NCBI RefSeq assembly: GCF_000826545.1
Contig: NZ_CDME01000016.1
Span: forward strand, 434,001 to 498,000
Direction: 5' to 3'
Origin: Kibdelosporangium sp. MJ126-NF4
GTDB lineage: Bacteria; Actinomycetota; Actinomycetes; Mycobacteriales; Pseudonocardiaceae
DNA: 64,000 bases
The notes under the pieces are model-generated. The model searched no databases. It was not told the DNA's origin and saw only the letters and a list, made by a program, of their open reading frames with translations. Within the stretch, counting starts at the first letter, position 1. The number at the start of each line of letters is the position of its first letter. Shown here in pieces: positions 27,122 to 35,977 of this stretch. Made by a program: the position numbers and the translations under genes.

Positions 27122-28104
27122 GCGCGCAGTCCGTGGCGGAGCGGTTGAACTGGCTGTTCGACGTGCTCGTCACCTGGGACCCGGACACAGGCGAGTGGCG
27201 CCCCCGCACCGACGCCGAGGCGGGCCGGGCGCTGGCGGACTCGGGCGGGCAGGCGGCCGTCGAGCGGCTGCGTGCCGGTGGTTCCGCTGGTTCCGAGACG
27301 GCGGGCCAATTGGCCGCGCTCGCCGGTTTCTTCGGCGTCGATCCCGGTTTCTTCGGCGACGAGCCGGACGTGGCCGACCGGATCCGCACCGACGTCCTCC
27401 TCGCCGCGCTGCGCGAATGCGGCGTTTGGTCGTATCGGATCTGCCGAGTGCCGCTGTCGCTGGTCAGCCACCGTGAGCAGTTACAGAACGCGCTGAAACG
27501 CGAACGGGCCGCTATACACGGCCTGGGAACGTGGCATGATGATCGCCGGGTCGAGCAGCCGAGCCACGACGGCGGGACGACAGGAATGACAGCGACGCCG
27601 ATGACCAAGGCGCAGCTCCACAAGCTGTGCCGACGTCTGGTGGACGATCTCGGCCTGCTCCCGCCCTTCGACCCGTACGAGTTCTGCGCGCGGCTCGCCG
27701 CGCACCGCGGCCGCCGGATCAAGGTCCGCGCGACGGATCTCGGTGCCACCTCGGGCGTCGGCCACCTGGCCCCGGCCCGTGAGGTCGACCGGATCTTCGT
27801 CGAGCGCGACGCACCGGCCCCGCAGCAGACACTGGTCATCTACCACGAGGTGATGCACATCGTGCGCGACCATCTGGCCGCCGGCGACACCGTGACCTGC
27901 GGTGTCGGCCCCGCCGAGGATCCCCAGTCCGATGATGCCCAGTCCGGCGCGTACGCCGACTGGCGCGAGTGGGAAGCCGAAGTCGGGGCACGCGAACTGG
28001 CGCGGCTGGCACTCGAACGTCCGGCGCCGAACCGGCTCAGGCAGGCCCCCGGGTCGGCCGAGCACAGCATCGCCGCGGCGTTCGGGTTCACGCATGGACG
28101 TTGA
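27118..28104 (+). CDS. HTH-like domain fused to ImmA/IrrE-family metallopeptidase
   Basis: The 328-aa protein has an N-terminal domain (1-100) that looks like a degenerate copy of the preceding XRE protein: ERLNWLFDVL matches EQLNRLFEVL, and AGFFGVDPGFFGDEPD matches AWFFDVPVGYFTDPEA. A linker to about 155 is followed by an ImmA/IrrE peptidase with HEVMH (His243, Glu244, His247). Relatives are usually about 180 aa, so an internal start at 27586 giving a stand-alone peptidase is an alternative; TATACA at 27513-27518 could be an internal promoter. It overlaps both flanking genes, implying coupled translation with its likely substrate. Confidence 0.82.
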   Translation: MSAQSVAERLNWLFDVLVTWDPDTGEWRPRTDAEAGRALADSGGQAAVERLRAGGSAGSETAGQLAALAGFFGVDPGFFGDEPDVADRIRTDVLLAALRECGVWSYRICRVPLSLVSHREQLQNALKRERAAIHGLGTWHDDRRVEQPSHDGGTTGMTATPMTKAQLHKLCRRLVDDLGLLPPFDPYEFCARLAAHRGRRIKVRATDLGATSGVGHLAPAREVDRIFVERDAPAPQQTLVIYHEVMHIVRDHLAAGDTVTCGVGPAEDPQSDDAQSGAYADWREWEAEVGARELARLALERPAPNRLRQAPGSAEHSIAAAFGFTHGR

Positions 28105-29266
28105 ACTGGCCATCCGATGGGCCAAGGCCGCTGTCGTCTGCGCGGTCACCGTCTGGGAGGTCGTTCAACTGACCCGCAGGCCCAAGGACGTCCCGCTGCG
28201 GATCCTCGTCGTGGGTCTCGTCCTGCTCTCCATCACCGCCACCATCGGCATCCGCACACCGCTGCTCGACCCGATCCAGGACTTCTTCGGCTCGTCGTGG
28301 ACCCACATCACCAACGGCTGCTGGATGTCCATGGCGTACTGCTGGTCGGTGTACTTCCTGCTGGTCAACAACGACCTCGCGGAGAAACTGCGCAAGCGCA
28401 AGGCGCTCATCGAACTCGGCGTCCTGGTCACCGCCATCGTCGTCATGGTGGTGGTCAAGCAGATCTCGATCGACGGTATCCAGCGGCCGGCCAGGAACCC
28501 GGCCCGCTACCACGACTGGGAACGCACCGCGTGGTACCTGGCCGTCGGCGGGTACGGGCTGTTCGCGTGGTTCCTCGGCGCGTTCCGTGCCATGGCGATG
28601 CGGCGCAAGCTGACCAACCCGTGGGCGCGGGCGGCGTTCTGGATCGTCGTCGTCGGCGCGGTCGCCATGGCGCTCGGTGTCGACGCGGTCGTGCTCATCC
28701 GCCAGCTCGGCCGCCAGTTCAACACGAAGTTCGACCCCGACTTCCTGACCGAGGCGTACTCCATCGGCCAGCTCGGTGGGCAATTCGTCCTGGCGCTCGG
28801 CCTGGCGCTGGCGCCGCTGGCGGCGATTGTCGCGGGGCTGCGGGCGCGTTACGAACGACGGCAACGCTCCCGCTACACCCAGCGAATGCTTCCGTTGTGG
28901 CAGAAGCTGACCGAGGAGTTCCCCCATATCGCGCTCGACGGTGACCGCGACTTCGACCGCGTCACCACGGAGATCACCGACGGCCTGAGCGAACTGGCCC
29001 GCGACTGCCCGCCGCCGGACGGCGACGCGCACAATCCTCGGGTGGCCGCCGACGCCATCGCGACCGGCCTCGCACGCCGGGACGAACAGCGGAACTCGCA
29101 GTGGGCGGGCGACGAGGCCGACGCGCCCGAGCCGCCGTATCCCCGGCTGGAACCGGACTTCCCGGACTGGCGGCACCGCGCCGAGTGGATGGCCGCCGTC
29201 GCCGACGAACTACGCACTCGTGGCGTGATCCGTGAGGAGAAGCATGAGTCGGCTCCGGCAGGCTGA
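28094..29266 (+). CDS. MAB_1171c-type polytopic membrane protein
   Basis: The 390-aa protein has about seven TM helices in residues 8-245 (AAVVCAVTVWEVV; LVVGLVLLSITATIGI; ELGVLVTAIVVMVVV; FWIVVVGAVAMALG; FVLALGLALAPLAAIVAGL), then a cytoplasmic domain (255-390) with LPLWQKLTEEFPHIAL, as in proteins annotated MAB_1171c putative transporter/DUF6545. No transport has been shown for the family to my knowledge. Its start lies inside the peptidase gene (11-nt overlap), and XRE-ImmA-membrane gene order recurs in actinobacteria. This suggests a sensor for the regulator/peptidase pair. Confidence 0.8.
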   Translation: MDVELAIRWAKAAVVCAVTVWEVVQLTRRPKDVPLRILVVGLVLLSITATIGIRTPLLDPIQDFFGSSWTHITNGCWMSMAYCWSVYFLLVNNDLAEKLRKRKALIELGVLVTAIVVMVVVKQISIDGIQRPARNPARYHDWERTAWYLAVGGYGLFAWFLGAFRAMAMRRKLTNPWARAAFWIVVVGAVAMALGVDAVVLIRQLGRQFNTKFDPDFLTEAYSIGQLGGQFVLALGLALAPLAAIVAGLRARYERRQRSRYTQRMLPLWQKLTEEFPHIALDGDRDFDRVTTEITDGLSELARDCPPPDGDAHNPRVAADAIATGLARRDEQRNSQWAGDEADAPEPPYPRLEPDFPDWRHRAEWMAAVADELRTRGVIREEKHESAPAG

Positions 29267-30302
29267 GGCCAAGGTGCGGCTCTCGGTGCTGGACACGTCC
29301 CCGATCGTGGAGGGATCCACGCCGAGCCAGGCGCTGCGCAACACCGTCGACCTGGCGCAACTGGCCGACTCGCTGGGCTACCACCGCTACTGGGTGCCCG
29401 AACACCACAGCATGAAAGGTGTCGCGAGTTCCGCGCCCGCCGTGCTCATCGGACACATCGCCAACGCCACCCGGCACCTGCGGGTCGGTTCCGGCGGGGT
29501 GCTGCTGCCCAACCACGCCCCGATGGTGGTCGCCGAGCAGTTCGGCACGCTGACCGCGTTGCACCCCGGGCGGATCGACCTGGGCATCGGCCGTGCTCCC
29601 GGTGGCGCGAAGCAGGCCGTCGAGCACGTCCGTCCCGAACGTGAGCGGACCGCGAAACCGTTCCGCGAGCAGATCGAGGAGCTGTGCGGCTATCTCGATC
29701 CGGCCGACGACGATCCGGTCAGGGCGATTCCGGTACTCGGCGGGAACGTCCCGCCGCTCTGGCTGCTCGGCTCGTCGCCGTCGAGCGCGGAACTGGCCGG
29801 TGAGCTCGGCCTGTCCTACGCCTACGCCCACCACCTGAGGCCGGACGCGGCGGCGCGGGCCCTGCACGCCTACCGGGAGCACTTCCGCCCGTCCGAGCGC
29901 ACACCGCACCCGGCCGCGCTGGTCAGCGCCTCGGTCATCGCAGCCGATGACGACGACCGCGCCGAGTGGCTCGCCGGGTCCACCCGGCTGAAGGTGCTCA
30001 GCCGGATCCGCGGCAACCGCATCCGCCTGCCCAGCGCCGAGGACGCGGAAACCTACCCCTACACCGACGACGACCGTGCGGAGATCGCCAAGCACTCGGG
30101 CCGTGTGCTCGTCGGCGGCCCGGACACAGTGGCCAAGCACCTGCAGAAAGTGCTCGACGACACCGGGGCCGACGAGCTGATGGTGACCACGCCGGTGTAC
30201 GACCACGCTGAGCGCCGTCATTCCTACGAACTGCTCGCCGCGATCGCCGACCGGCTTCACAGCCGCGGTAGTTCCCGTGGCTGGAGCACGGGTTCGGCGT
30301 AG
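29244..30302 (+). CDS. LLM-class flavin-dependent oxidoreductase (luciferase-like)
   Basis: The 352-aa protein is a TIM-barrel bacterial-luciferase family member of the MsnO8-like group (LSVLDTSPI; YHRYWVPEHHSM; GSGGVLLPNHAPMVVAEQF; RIDLGIGRAPGG; LVGGPDTVAKHL). It probably uses FMNH2 from a separate reductase. ATG 29244 is preceded by GAGGAG and overlaps the membrane-protein gene by 23 nt, so it is the fourth gene of the XRE/ImmA operon. Its 3' end overlaps the convergent amidase by 46 nt. Confidence 0.9.
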   Translation: MSRLRQAEAKVRLSVLDTSPIVEGSTPSQALRNTVDLAQLADSLGYHRYWVPEHHSMKGVASSAPAVLIGHIANATRHLRVGSGGVLLPNHAPMVVAEQFGTLTALHPGRIDLGIGRAPGGAKQAVEHVRPERERTAKPFREQIEELCGYLDPADDDPVRAIPVLGGNVPPLWLLGSSPSSAELAGELGLSYAYAHHLRPDAAARALHAYREHFRPSERTPHPAALVSASVIAADDDDRAEWLAGSTRLKVLSRIRGNRIRLPSAEDAETYPYTDDDRAEIAKHSGRVLVGGPDTVAKHLQKVLDDTGADELMVTTPVYDHAERRHSYELLAAIADRLHSRGSSRGWSTGSA

Positions 30303-31831
30303 CGCGTGGCCGTGACGGCGTACAGGTCGTCCACTGCCGCACGGTATCCGTGGTAGTCGAACGCGACGTCGGCGTCGGCGCTGTCCGGCAGTCCGGCCGC
30401 CGCCAACAGGGTCCGGAGGGCCTGGGTGTCGACGATCGGCGGGTGGGCGGGTGCGTGTCGGGCCACCGGGTCGGTTCCCGGTGTGTTCGGCGGGGTCCGC
30501 AGGTGCCAGTCCGTGTCCTGTTGGAACGCGTCGCCGACACGGAGGATGCGCGCCTCGCCGAACGCCGGACCGGCGATCTGGCAGGACAGCGGCAGCCCGC
30601 GGGCGGTGAATCCGATCGGCACGGCGAGAACCGGGTTGCCCAGCGTGCTCCAGTACAGGGTGTGCACCAGGGGAAAGACCGCCGCGCTGTCCAGTGATCC
30701 GGTGAACTCGTCGAACAGTGGGGCACCGATCGACGCTGTGGGCGAGACGATGACGTCGACATCCGCGAACAGCCGGGCGACAGCGCTGCGGGCGACCTGC
30801 CGCAACCGTTGGGCCTGCACGTAGTCTGCGCCGGACGACAGGGCGCCGAGCGCCAGCAGGCCGCGCGTGCTCGTGAAGTAGTCGTGCCACCGTGCGGACA
30901 GGTCGTCGCGGTGGTACGCGAAGCCCTCGCTGGCGACAGTGACGTACGCGACCGTGGCCATCTCGGCAAGATACGGCAATGACACCTCCACAATGGACGC
31001 GCCGAGGTCCGCCAGCGCTGCGAGAGCCCTGTCGAAGGCACCGGGCAGCGCGGGATCCGTGCCGTCCGGGAAGTGGCCCGCGCGAACCGCGCCGACACGC
31101 AGCCCGGACAGATCCGCGTCGAACAACGGCTGCTCGGTGCGAGGCCCTGCCATGACCGTCAGCATCGCCGCGCAGTCGCGAGCGCTGCGAGCAAGCGGAC
31201 CGACGCGGTCCATGCTGTAGGACAACGGAACGCACCCGCTGGTCGGCACCAGGCCGTGTGTCGGCATCAGGCCGGTGATCCCGCAGAAGGCGGCGGGCAT
31301 CCGGATGCTGCCACCGGTGTCCGAGCCGATCGCCGCCGCGAACAGCCCGGCGGCCACCCCACCGGCGCTGCCGGAACTGGACCCGCCCGTCCACGCGCGT
31401 GTGTCCCACGGATTGCGCGGGATCGGGAACGGTTTGGCCGGGTCGGGCACACCGAAGCCGAACTCCATCAACGTCGTCTTGCCCGTGATCACCGCTCCCG
31501 CCGCACGCAGCTGCGCCACGACCAGCGCGTCGCGGCCGGTATCCCAGTGCGGGTCACGCACCAGGCTCTGCGCCGTGGTCGGCCCGTCCGATGTCGAGAC
31601 ACTGTCCTTGACTCCCACGGGAATCCCGTGCAACGGCCCCAGGTCGACACCGTCGGCCAGTTCCTTGTCCGCCCGACGCGCCGCGGCCAGCGCCTGCTCG
31701 TCGAACCGCGCCAGGTAGACGCCCAGCGTCCCGTCGAGCCGGTCGGCGGCGGCCAGTGCCTGTTCGGTGAGGTCCACACTGGTCACCTCCCCTGCCCGCA
31801 ACGCCGACGCCAACTCGGTCACCGTCCTCAT
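30257..31831 (-). CDS. Amidase signature family enzyme
   Basis: The 524-aa amidase has the Ser-cisSer-Lys catalytic set: Lys75 in GVKDSV, the GGSSSGSAGG loop (149-158) with the cis-Ser, and nucleophile Ser175 in GSDTGGSIRMP. It should hydrolyse a small-molecule amide in the cytosol. It is not linked to gatB, so it is not likely a GatA. ATG 31831 has GAGGGGAG 8 nt upstream. A MerR-type promoter with a 19-bp spacer faces it, and the divergent MerR gene is its probable activator. Confidence 0.9.
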   Translation of the reverse strand: MRTVTELASALRAGEVTSVDLTEQALAAADRLDGTLGVYLARFDEQALAAARRADKELADGVDLGPLHGIPVGVKDSVSTSDGPTTAQSLVRDPHWDTGRDALVVAQLRAAGAVITGKTTLMEFGFGVPDPAKPFPIPRNPWDTRAWTGGSSSGSAGGVAAGLFAAAIGSDTGGSIRMPAAFCGITGLMPTHGLVPTSGCVPLSYSMDRVGPLARSARDCAAMLTVMAGPRTEQPLFDADLSGLRVGAVRAGHFPDGTDPALPGAFDRALAALADLGASIVEVSLPYLAEMATVAYVTVASEGFAYHRDDLSARWHDYFTSTRGLLALGALSSGADYVQAQRLRQVARSAVARLFADVDVIVSPTASIGAPLFDEFTGSLDSAAVFPLVHTLYWSTLGNPVLAVPIGFTARGLPLSCQIAGPAFGEARILRVGDAFQQDTDWHLRTPPNTPGTDPVARHAPAHPPIVDTQALRTLLAAAGLPDSADADVAFDYHGYRAAVDDLYAVTATRYAEPVLQPRELPRL

Positions 31832-31873
31832 CGAGAAACTCCCCTCATTCGCAACGAAGATCACCCGAGCACG

Positions 31874-31904
31874 ATGTTGCCCGCTCAACCCGGGTTGAGG
31901 TCAA
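31874..31904 (-). promoter_or_regulatory. MerR-type promoter with 19-bp spacer and 16-bp palindrome
   Basis: Reading leftward, -35 TTGACC (31904-31899) and -10 CAACAT (31879-31874) are 19 bp apart. Between them lies the perfect palindrome CTCAACCCGGGTTGAG (31884-31899). Over-long spacers carrying a dyad are the hallmark of MerR-activated promoters. Confidence 0.7.
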
Positions 31905-31913
31905 CTGGTCGAC

Positions 31914-32312
31914 ATGGACGCGTTCACCCCGATCCGAGATGTCGCCGACCACTTCGCGATCCCGATCTCGACGCTGCACTACTGGGAGCGGCGAGGCCTG
32001 CTGCACCCGCACCGCCGTTCGGGCCGCCGCTGCTACGACACCGACCAGCTCTACCGGATCGCGCTGATCCAGCTGTGGCGGGAAACCGGGCTGATGAGCA
32101 TCGACGAGATCAGTGGCGTCCTCACCGGACAGTCCATAAAGGACAACTGGAAGGACACGGTCCGGGCAAGGGTCGACACGATCAGGTCCCACATCGCCAA
32201 GCTGGACACCGCGGTGACGTATTTGACGCACCTGCTGGCCTGCCCGCACAGCACCCGCCTCGAGGATTGCCCCGACTTTCGCGCACTGACCCGCATCCCG
32301 GACACGGCCTGA
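31914..32312 (+). CDS. MerR-family transcriptional regulator
   Basis: The 132-aa protein has a MerR winged HTH (PIRDVADHFAIPISTLHYWERRGLLHPHRR; RCYDTDQLYRIALIQLWRETGLMSIDEI) and a coiled-coil dimerisation helix (90-115). The C-terminus has two cysteines in LLACPHSTRLEDCPDF that could bind metal or a thiol ligand. It is divergent from the amidase, with the 19-bp-spacer promoter between them, so amidase activation is the natural inference. Confidence 0.88.
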   Translation: MDAFTPIRDVADHFAIPISTLHYWERRGLLHPHRRSGRRCYDTDQLYRIALIQLWRETGLMSIDEISGVLTGQSIKDNWKDTVRARVDTIRSHIAKLDTAVTYLTHLLACPHSTRLEDCPDFRALTRIPDTA

Positions 32313-32382
32313 CATCACTCGACGGTGTTCGATCGCGCCGTACGCGGCGAAGCCGGACGGTGTCGCCGGTTACGATTCCCCG

Positions 32383-33393
32383 GTGACGACGATCCGGGAT
32401 GTGGCCGCGGCGGCAGGAGTGTCGATCACGACTGTGTCGCACGTGCTCAGCGGGCAGGGCCGGATCCCACAACACACCAGGTCGCGGGTGCTGCAGGTGG
32501 CCGCGGACCTCGGTTACCGCGCGAACGTGCACGCCCAGCAGCTGGTCACCCGGCGCAGCCGGACGCTGGCCGTGCAGATCGCCAACTCGGTTGACGGCAG
32601 TACAAGCTCGGTGATGGTGCCCAACTCCGAGTACTTCCTCGAAGTGCTCAACGGCGCGGCCGAGGCCGCCGCACAGCGTTCCTACGCGACGATCCTCGTC
32701 CCGCCGAGCGCGGGACTGGACGGGCTGGCAGCGTTCGGCGTCGACGGCGTGCTGCTGGTGGACCCACGCGGCGACGAGCCGTTCTTCACCGGGCGCTGGC
32801 AACGACGGCCACTGGTCACGATCGGGCGCCCGATCAGCCCGTCCCGCGATGTGCCCGCGATCGTCGACAACAACCTCGTCAGCGCGGCCATGTCGATGGT
32901 CGATCACTTGTGGCAGCAGGGTTATCGACGTCCCGCGCTGATCACCACCGACACCGCGCGGTCGTACACACACGACATCGCCGAGGGCTACACCCGGACC
33001 ACCCGCGAGCGCGGGGCCGAGCCGATGGTCGTCGAGATCGGCGAACCGTCGACGCCGGAAGGCGCGGCCGCGGCCCTCACCGGCCTGCTCGACCGCCCGG
33101 AGCCACCGGACTCGGTGATCACCAGCTCGGAGATCCTCGCACTGAGCGTGCTGCACGAGGCGGCCAGCCGGGCCATCGACGTGCCCGGCGAGCTGGGCAT
33201 CTGCAGCGCGGTCGACAGTTGTACGCTGCGGCTGACCTCCCCGCAGATCACCGGGATGTCCGTGAACCCGCGCCAGGCAGGCCACGCGGCGGCCACCGCG
33301 CTGGTGTCGTTGGTCGAGGGCAGCGTCGCGCACCAGAAGACGATCGAGGTGCCAGTGCGGCTCAACCCACGAGCCTCGACCGCCCGGTCATGA
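32383..33393 (+). CDS. LacI-family transcriptional regulator
   Basis: The 336-aa protein has an N-terminal LacI HTH (TIRDVAAAAGVSITTVSHVLSG) with hinge helix RVLQVAADLGYRAN, then a periplasmic-binding-protein-like core (VQIANSVDG; GVLLVDPRG; ALITTDTARSY; ICSAVDSCTLRLTSPQIT). GTG 32383 follows TACGAT (32371-32376) by 6 nt, so the transcript is probably leaderless. No sugar genes adjoin it, so its effector is unknown. It overlaps the convergent reductase by 6 nt. Confidence 0.88.
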   Translation: MTTIRDVAAAAGVSITTVSHVLSGQGRIPQHTRSRVLQVAADLGYRANVHAQQLVTRRSRTLAVQIANSVDGSTSSVMVPNSEYFLEVLNGAAEAAAQRSYATILVPPSAGLDGLAAFGVDGVLLVDPRGDEPFFTGRWQRRPLVTIGRPISPSRDVPAIVDNNLVSAAMSMVDHLWQQGYRRPALITTDTARSYTHDIAEGYTRTTRERGAEPMVVEIGEPSTPEGAAAALTGLLDRPEPPDSVITSSEILALSVLHEAASRAIDVPGELGICSAVDSCTLRLTSPQITGMSVNPRQAGHAAATALVSLVEGSVAHQKTIEVPVRLNPRASTARS

Positions 33394-34059
33394 CGTGACG
33401 ACAGACGAACCGTTCTCGGCCGGCGCGGGCCCCCACACCCGGTTGGACCGGTCTGTGTCGATCCGGTAGTCGGTGACGCGAATGTCGAACAGCCGCCGCC
33501 CCAACTCCGTGGCCTGATCCAGCGGCCGCGACGGGTCACGCCGCACCTCGCCCCTGCTGTTGCCCACGCCGACAGCCACCCCGACCAGGTCCTGACGCAG
33601 ATACCGGGTCAGTTCCTGGAACTGCGCGACAAGCCCGAGCGTGGCACCGCGATAACTCTCCTCGCACGCGATCAGCAGCGCCACCTGCTTGCCGGTGAGC
33701 CGGGTGGCAACCGCGTCACCATCGGGAGCGCTGCCGGAGGTGTAGCAGAACAGTCGGTCGTAGAACGTCTTGAGCGCACCGGACATCCCGTACCAGTACA
33801 GCGGAGTCGCCACCACGAGCCCGTCGGCCGGGACAACCTTCTCCAGCAGCAATTCGTCGTAGCGGTCGCCGACCGTGCAGGCACCGGTGGCGTCACGGCA
33901 GGTCCGGCAGTCCCGGAACAGGCCCTGCACGTAGTCGCTGAGGTAGACGAAGTCAACGTCGTGCCCCGCCTCACGCGCACCGGCCGCTGCCGCCTGCGCC
34001 AACGTCCACGAGTTGCCATCGCGGCGCGGGCTCGAGCTGAGCACCGTGACTTTCTTCAT
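33388..34059 (-). CDS. NADPH-dependent FMN reductase / flavodoxin-fold oxidoreductase
   Basis: The 223-aa protein has a flavodoxin-like fold with the FMN phosphate loop VLSSSPRRDGNSW at the N-terminus and ATPLYWYGMSGALKTFYDR contacting flavin. The cysteine cluster CRTCRDATGAC (about 52-62) resembles iron-sulfur flavoproteins but is shorter than the archaeal motif. It likely reduces quinones or other acceptors, or supplies FMNH2. ATG 34059 begins exactly at the fold. A run of TTTTGCAG near 34107 in the upstream region is the only other notable sequence. Confidence 0.85.
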   Translation of the reverse strand: MKKVTVLSSSPRRDGNSWTLAQAAAAGAREAGHDVDFVYLSDYVQGLFRDCRTCRDATGACTVGDRYDELLLEKVVPADGLVVATPLYWYGMSGALKTFYDRLFCYTSGSAPDGDAVATRLTGKQVALLIACEESYRGATLGLVAQFQELTRYLRQDLVGVAVGVGNSRGEVRRDPSRPLDQATELGRRLFDIRVTDYRIDTDRSNRVWGPAPAENGSSVVTS

Positions 34060-34291
34060 GCTGACGCGCCTTCCGATCGGACAATTCCACACGGGCTGCA
34101 AAAACGGTTTTGCAGCGCTGTGATCACAGTCTAGAACACCGGCCGCGATCCACGTAAGTCGATCACCAGGTACGCGTGCAGTCGGCGACACGCTCGGCGT
34201 CTGACGAAGTCCGACCCGTCCCACGCCCCTCCATAGTCCAGCCTTATCGCCGATTGACATGTCCGTGGCAGCAGCGTGATCCGCTACCGTT

Positions 34292-34305
34292 TTGGTCTAT
34301 ACCAA
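34292..34305. promoter_or_regulatory. DasR-type operator (dre-like)
   Basis: TTGGTCTATACCAA matches the dre core TGGTCTAGACCA except at one central base and is an almost perfect dyad. It ends 32 bp before the start of the chitin-binding protease, consistent with GlcNAc-responsive control. Confidence 0.7.
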
Positions 34306-34337
34306 TCCGGAATCCCCCTGCTACCCCGGAGACGTTC

Positions 34338-35669
34338 ATGAACTGGAAACACGCATGCCGATGGGCGGTGGCGTCGTCGGTACTGGCGACGGTCGCCTCA
34401 TCGGTTTTCGCTTTGCCCGCAAGCGCGAGCCCACCGGACACCCAGTCGTCCACGACTGTCGCCCCGGCCATGCTGGCGGCCATGCAGCGCGACCTGGGAC
34501 TGACCGCCGAGCAGGCCCGTGTCCGCCTGGAACGTGACCAGCGCGGCAGTGCTGTCGAACGCTCGTTGGCGCCCAAGCTCGGCGCGAGCTACGCGGGCGC
34601 ATGGCTTGTCCCCGGTGCCGACCGGCTCACCGTGGCGACGACCGACGCGTCCAAGGTGGACCAGATCCGTTCCGAGGGAGCGGAAGCCCGTGTCGTGGGC
34701 TACAACTACCGTCAGCTCGACGCGACCAAGCGCCAACTCGACGGCCTCGGGTACACCGCCCCGAAGTCCGTGCCCGGCTGGCACGTCGATGTCGTGACCA
34801 ACAGCGTCACCGTCCTGACCCACCCGAGCGCGCGTGACGCCGCACGCTCGTTCGTGGTCTCCGCTGGTGTCGATCCCGCCGCTGTGCGGTTCGTGGACTC
34901 GGACATCGCGCCGCGGCCGCTGTACGACGTGCGCGGCGGCGACCAGTACGGCATCAACAACTCGGCGTTGTGTTCCATTGGTTTCTCGGTCAACGGCGGG
35001 TTTGTCACCGCGGGCCACTGTGGAACCGTGGGTTCCAGCACGGTCGGCTCCAACGGTGTCGCGCAGGGGACGTTCCAGACCTCGGTGTTCCCCGGCAGCG
35101 ACTACGCCTTCGTCGCGACCAACTCGCAGTGGACGCCCAAGGGCGTGGTGAACCGCTACGACGGCACCACGGTCGGCGTGGCGGGCTCGCAGGAGGCGGC
35201 GATCGGCGCGGCGGTCTGCCGGTCCGGTCGCACCACCGGCTGGAAGTGCGGCACCATCCTCGGCAAGAACGAGTCGGTGACGTACCCCGAGGGCACCATC
35301 ACCGGCATGACCCGGACCAACGCGTGCGCCGAGCCGGGTGACTCCGGTGGCTCGTGGCTGTCGGGCCAGCAGGCGCAGGGTGTGACCTCCGGCGGCTCCG
35401 GCAACTGCTCGCAGGGCGGCACCATCTGGTTCTACCCGCTGAACGTCATCCTCTCGCGGACCGGCAAGACCCTGATCACCGAAGGCGGCGGCGGCGAGCC
35501 GCCGGTGGGCTGCGAGGGCCTCGCGGACTGGAGTGCCACCTCGTCCTACAGCCCCGGTGACGTCGTCGGACACGCCGGGCACAAGTGGGAGTCCACCTAC
35601 TGGTCGACCAACGCGGAACCGGGCCACCCAGGCTCGTGGGCCGTGTGGAAGGACGCCGGCGCCTGCTGA
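34338..35669 (+). CDS. Secreted S1 (streptogrisin/alpha-lytic) protease with chitin-binding domain
   Basis: This 443-aa prepro-serine protease has a signal peptide (to about 31), an alpha-lytic-type propeptide (about 35-198), and a mature catalytic domain with His227 (TAGHC), Asp255 (SDYAF) and Ser336 (GDSGG) plus disulfide cysteines. A glycine linker leads to a C-terminal CBM5/12 chitin-binding domain (about 394-443, with WSATSSYSPGDVV and KWESTYWS). It resembles streptogrisin C. It probably digests proteins embedded in chitinous material. GGAG at 34328-34331 precedes the ATG. A dre-like operator lies upstream. Confidence 0.93.
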   Translation: MNWKHACRWAVASSVLATVASSVFALPASASPPDTQSSTTVAPAMLAAMQRDLGLTAEQARVRLERDQRGSAVERSLAPKLGASYAGAWLVPGADRLTVATTDASKVDQIRSEGAEARVVGYNYRQLDATKRQLDGLGYTAPKSVPGWHVDVVTNSVTVLTHPSARDAARSFVVSAGVDPAAVRFVDSDIAPRPLYDVRGGDQYGINNSALCSIGFSVNGGFVTAGHCGTVGSSTVGSNGVAQGTFQTSVFPGSDYAFVATNSQWTPKGVVNRYDGTTVGVAGSQEAAIGAAVCRSGRTTGWKCGTILGKNESVTYPEGTITGMTRTNACAEPGDSGGSWLSGQQAQGVTSGGSGNCSQGGTIWFYPLNVILSRTGKTLITEGGGGEPPVGCEGLADWSATSSYSPGDVVGHAGHKWESTYWSTNAEPGHPGSWAVWKDAGAC

Positions 35670-35846
35670 ACGCCGGCGTAGGCGGGGTCCCATCGCAGGG
35701 AGACAGGCAACTGGTGGGGCCCCGCCGCCCCCAAGGTGGACGTGTGAGGGATACGCACAGGCACGTCACCTGATCCGGTGCCCCTGCACGCCTTGACGTG
35801 AGCGTCCGGCGAACTGGATGCTCACTCGGGTGATGGCACCGCCACC

Positions 35847-35886
35847 GGCCATGCCGCTGATCTTCTTGATCGCGGCATGGCCTTTG
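35847..35886 (+). terminator. Hairpin terminator-like structure
   Basis: GGCCATGCCGC (35847-35857) pairs perfectly with GCGGCATGGCC (35872-35882), followed by TTTG. It lies in the 308-bp gap between the protease and the next gene, about 180 nt after the protease stop; nothing else was seen in this gap. Confidence 0.6.
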
Positions 35887-35977
35887 TGCTGTCCACCGGT
35901 TGTCCTGAAGCGGCACCCGGGGCCATAGTCGAACGCCATACTCACCGCTGATGACCAGAATTGGTCGAGAGGAGACC

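Noticed and set aside
28974..31409. 811-codon minus-strand frame opposite the LLM oxidoreductase and through the amidase
   Set aside because: It is a shadow of two well-supported genes with catalytic motifs.
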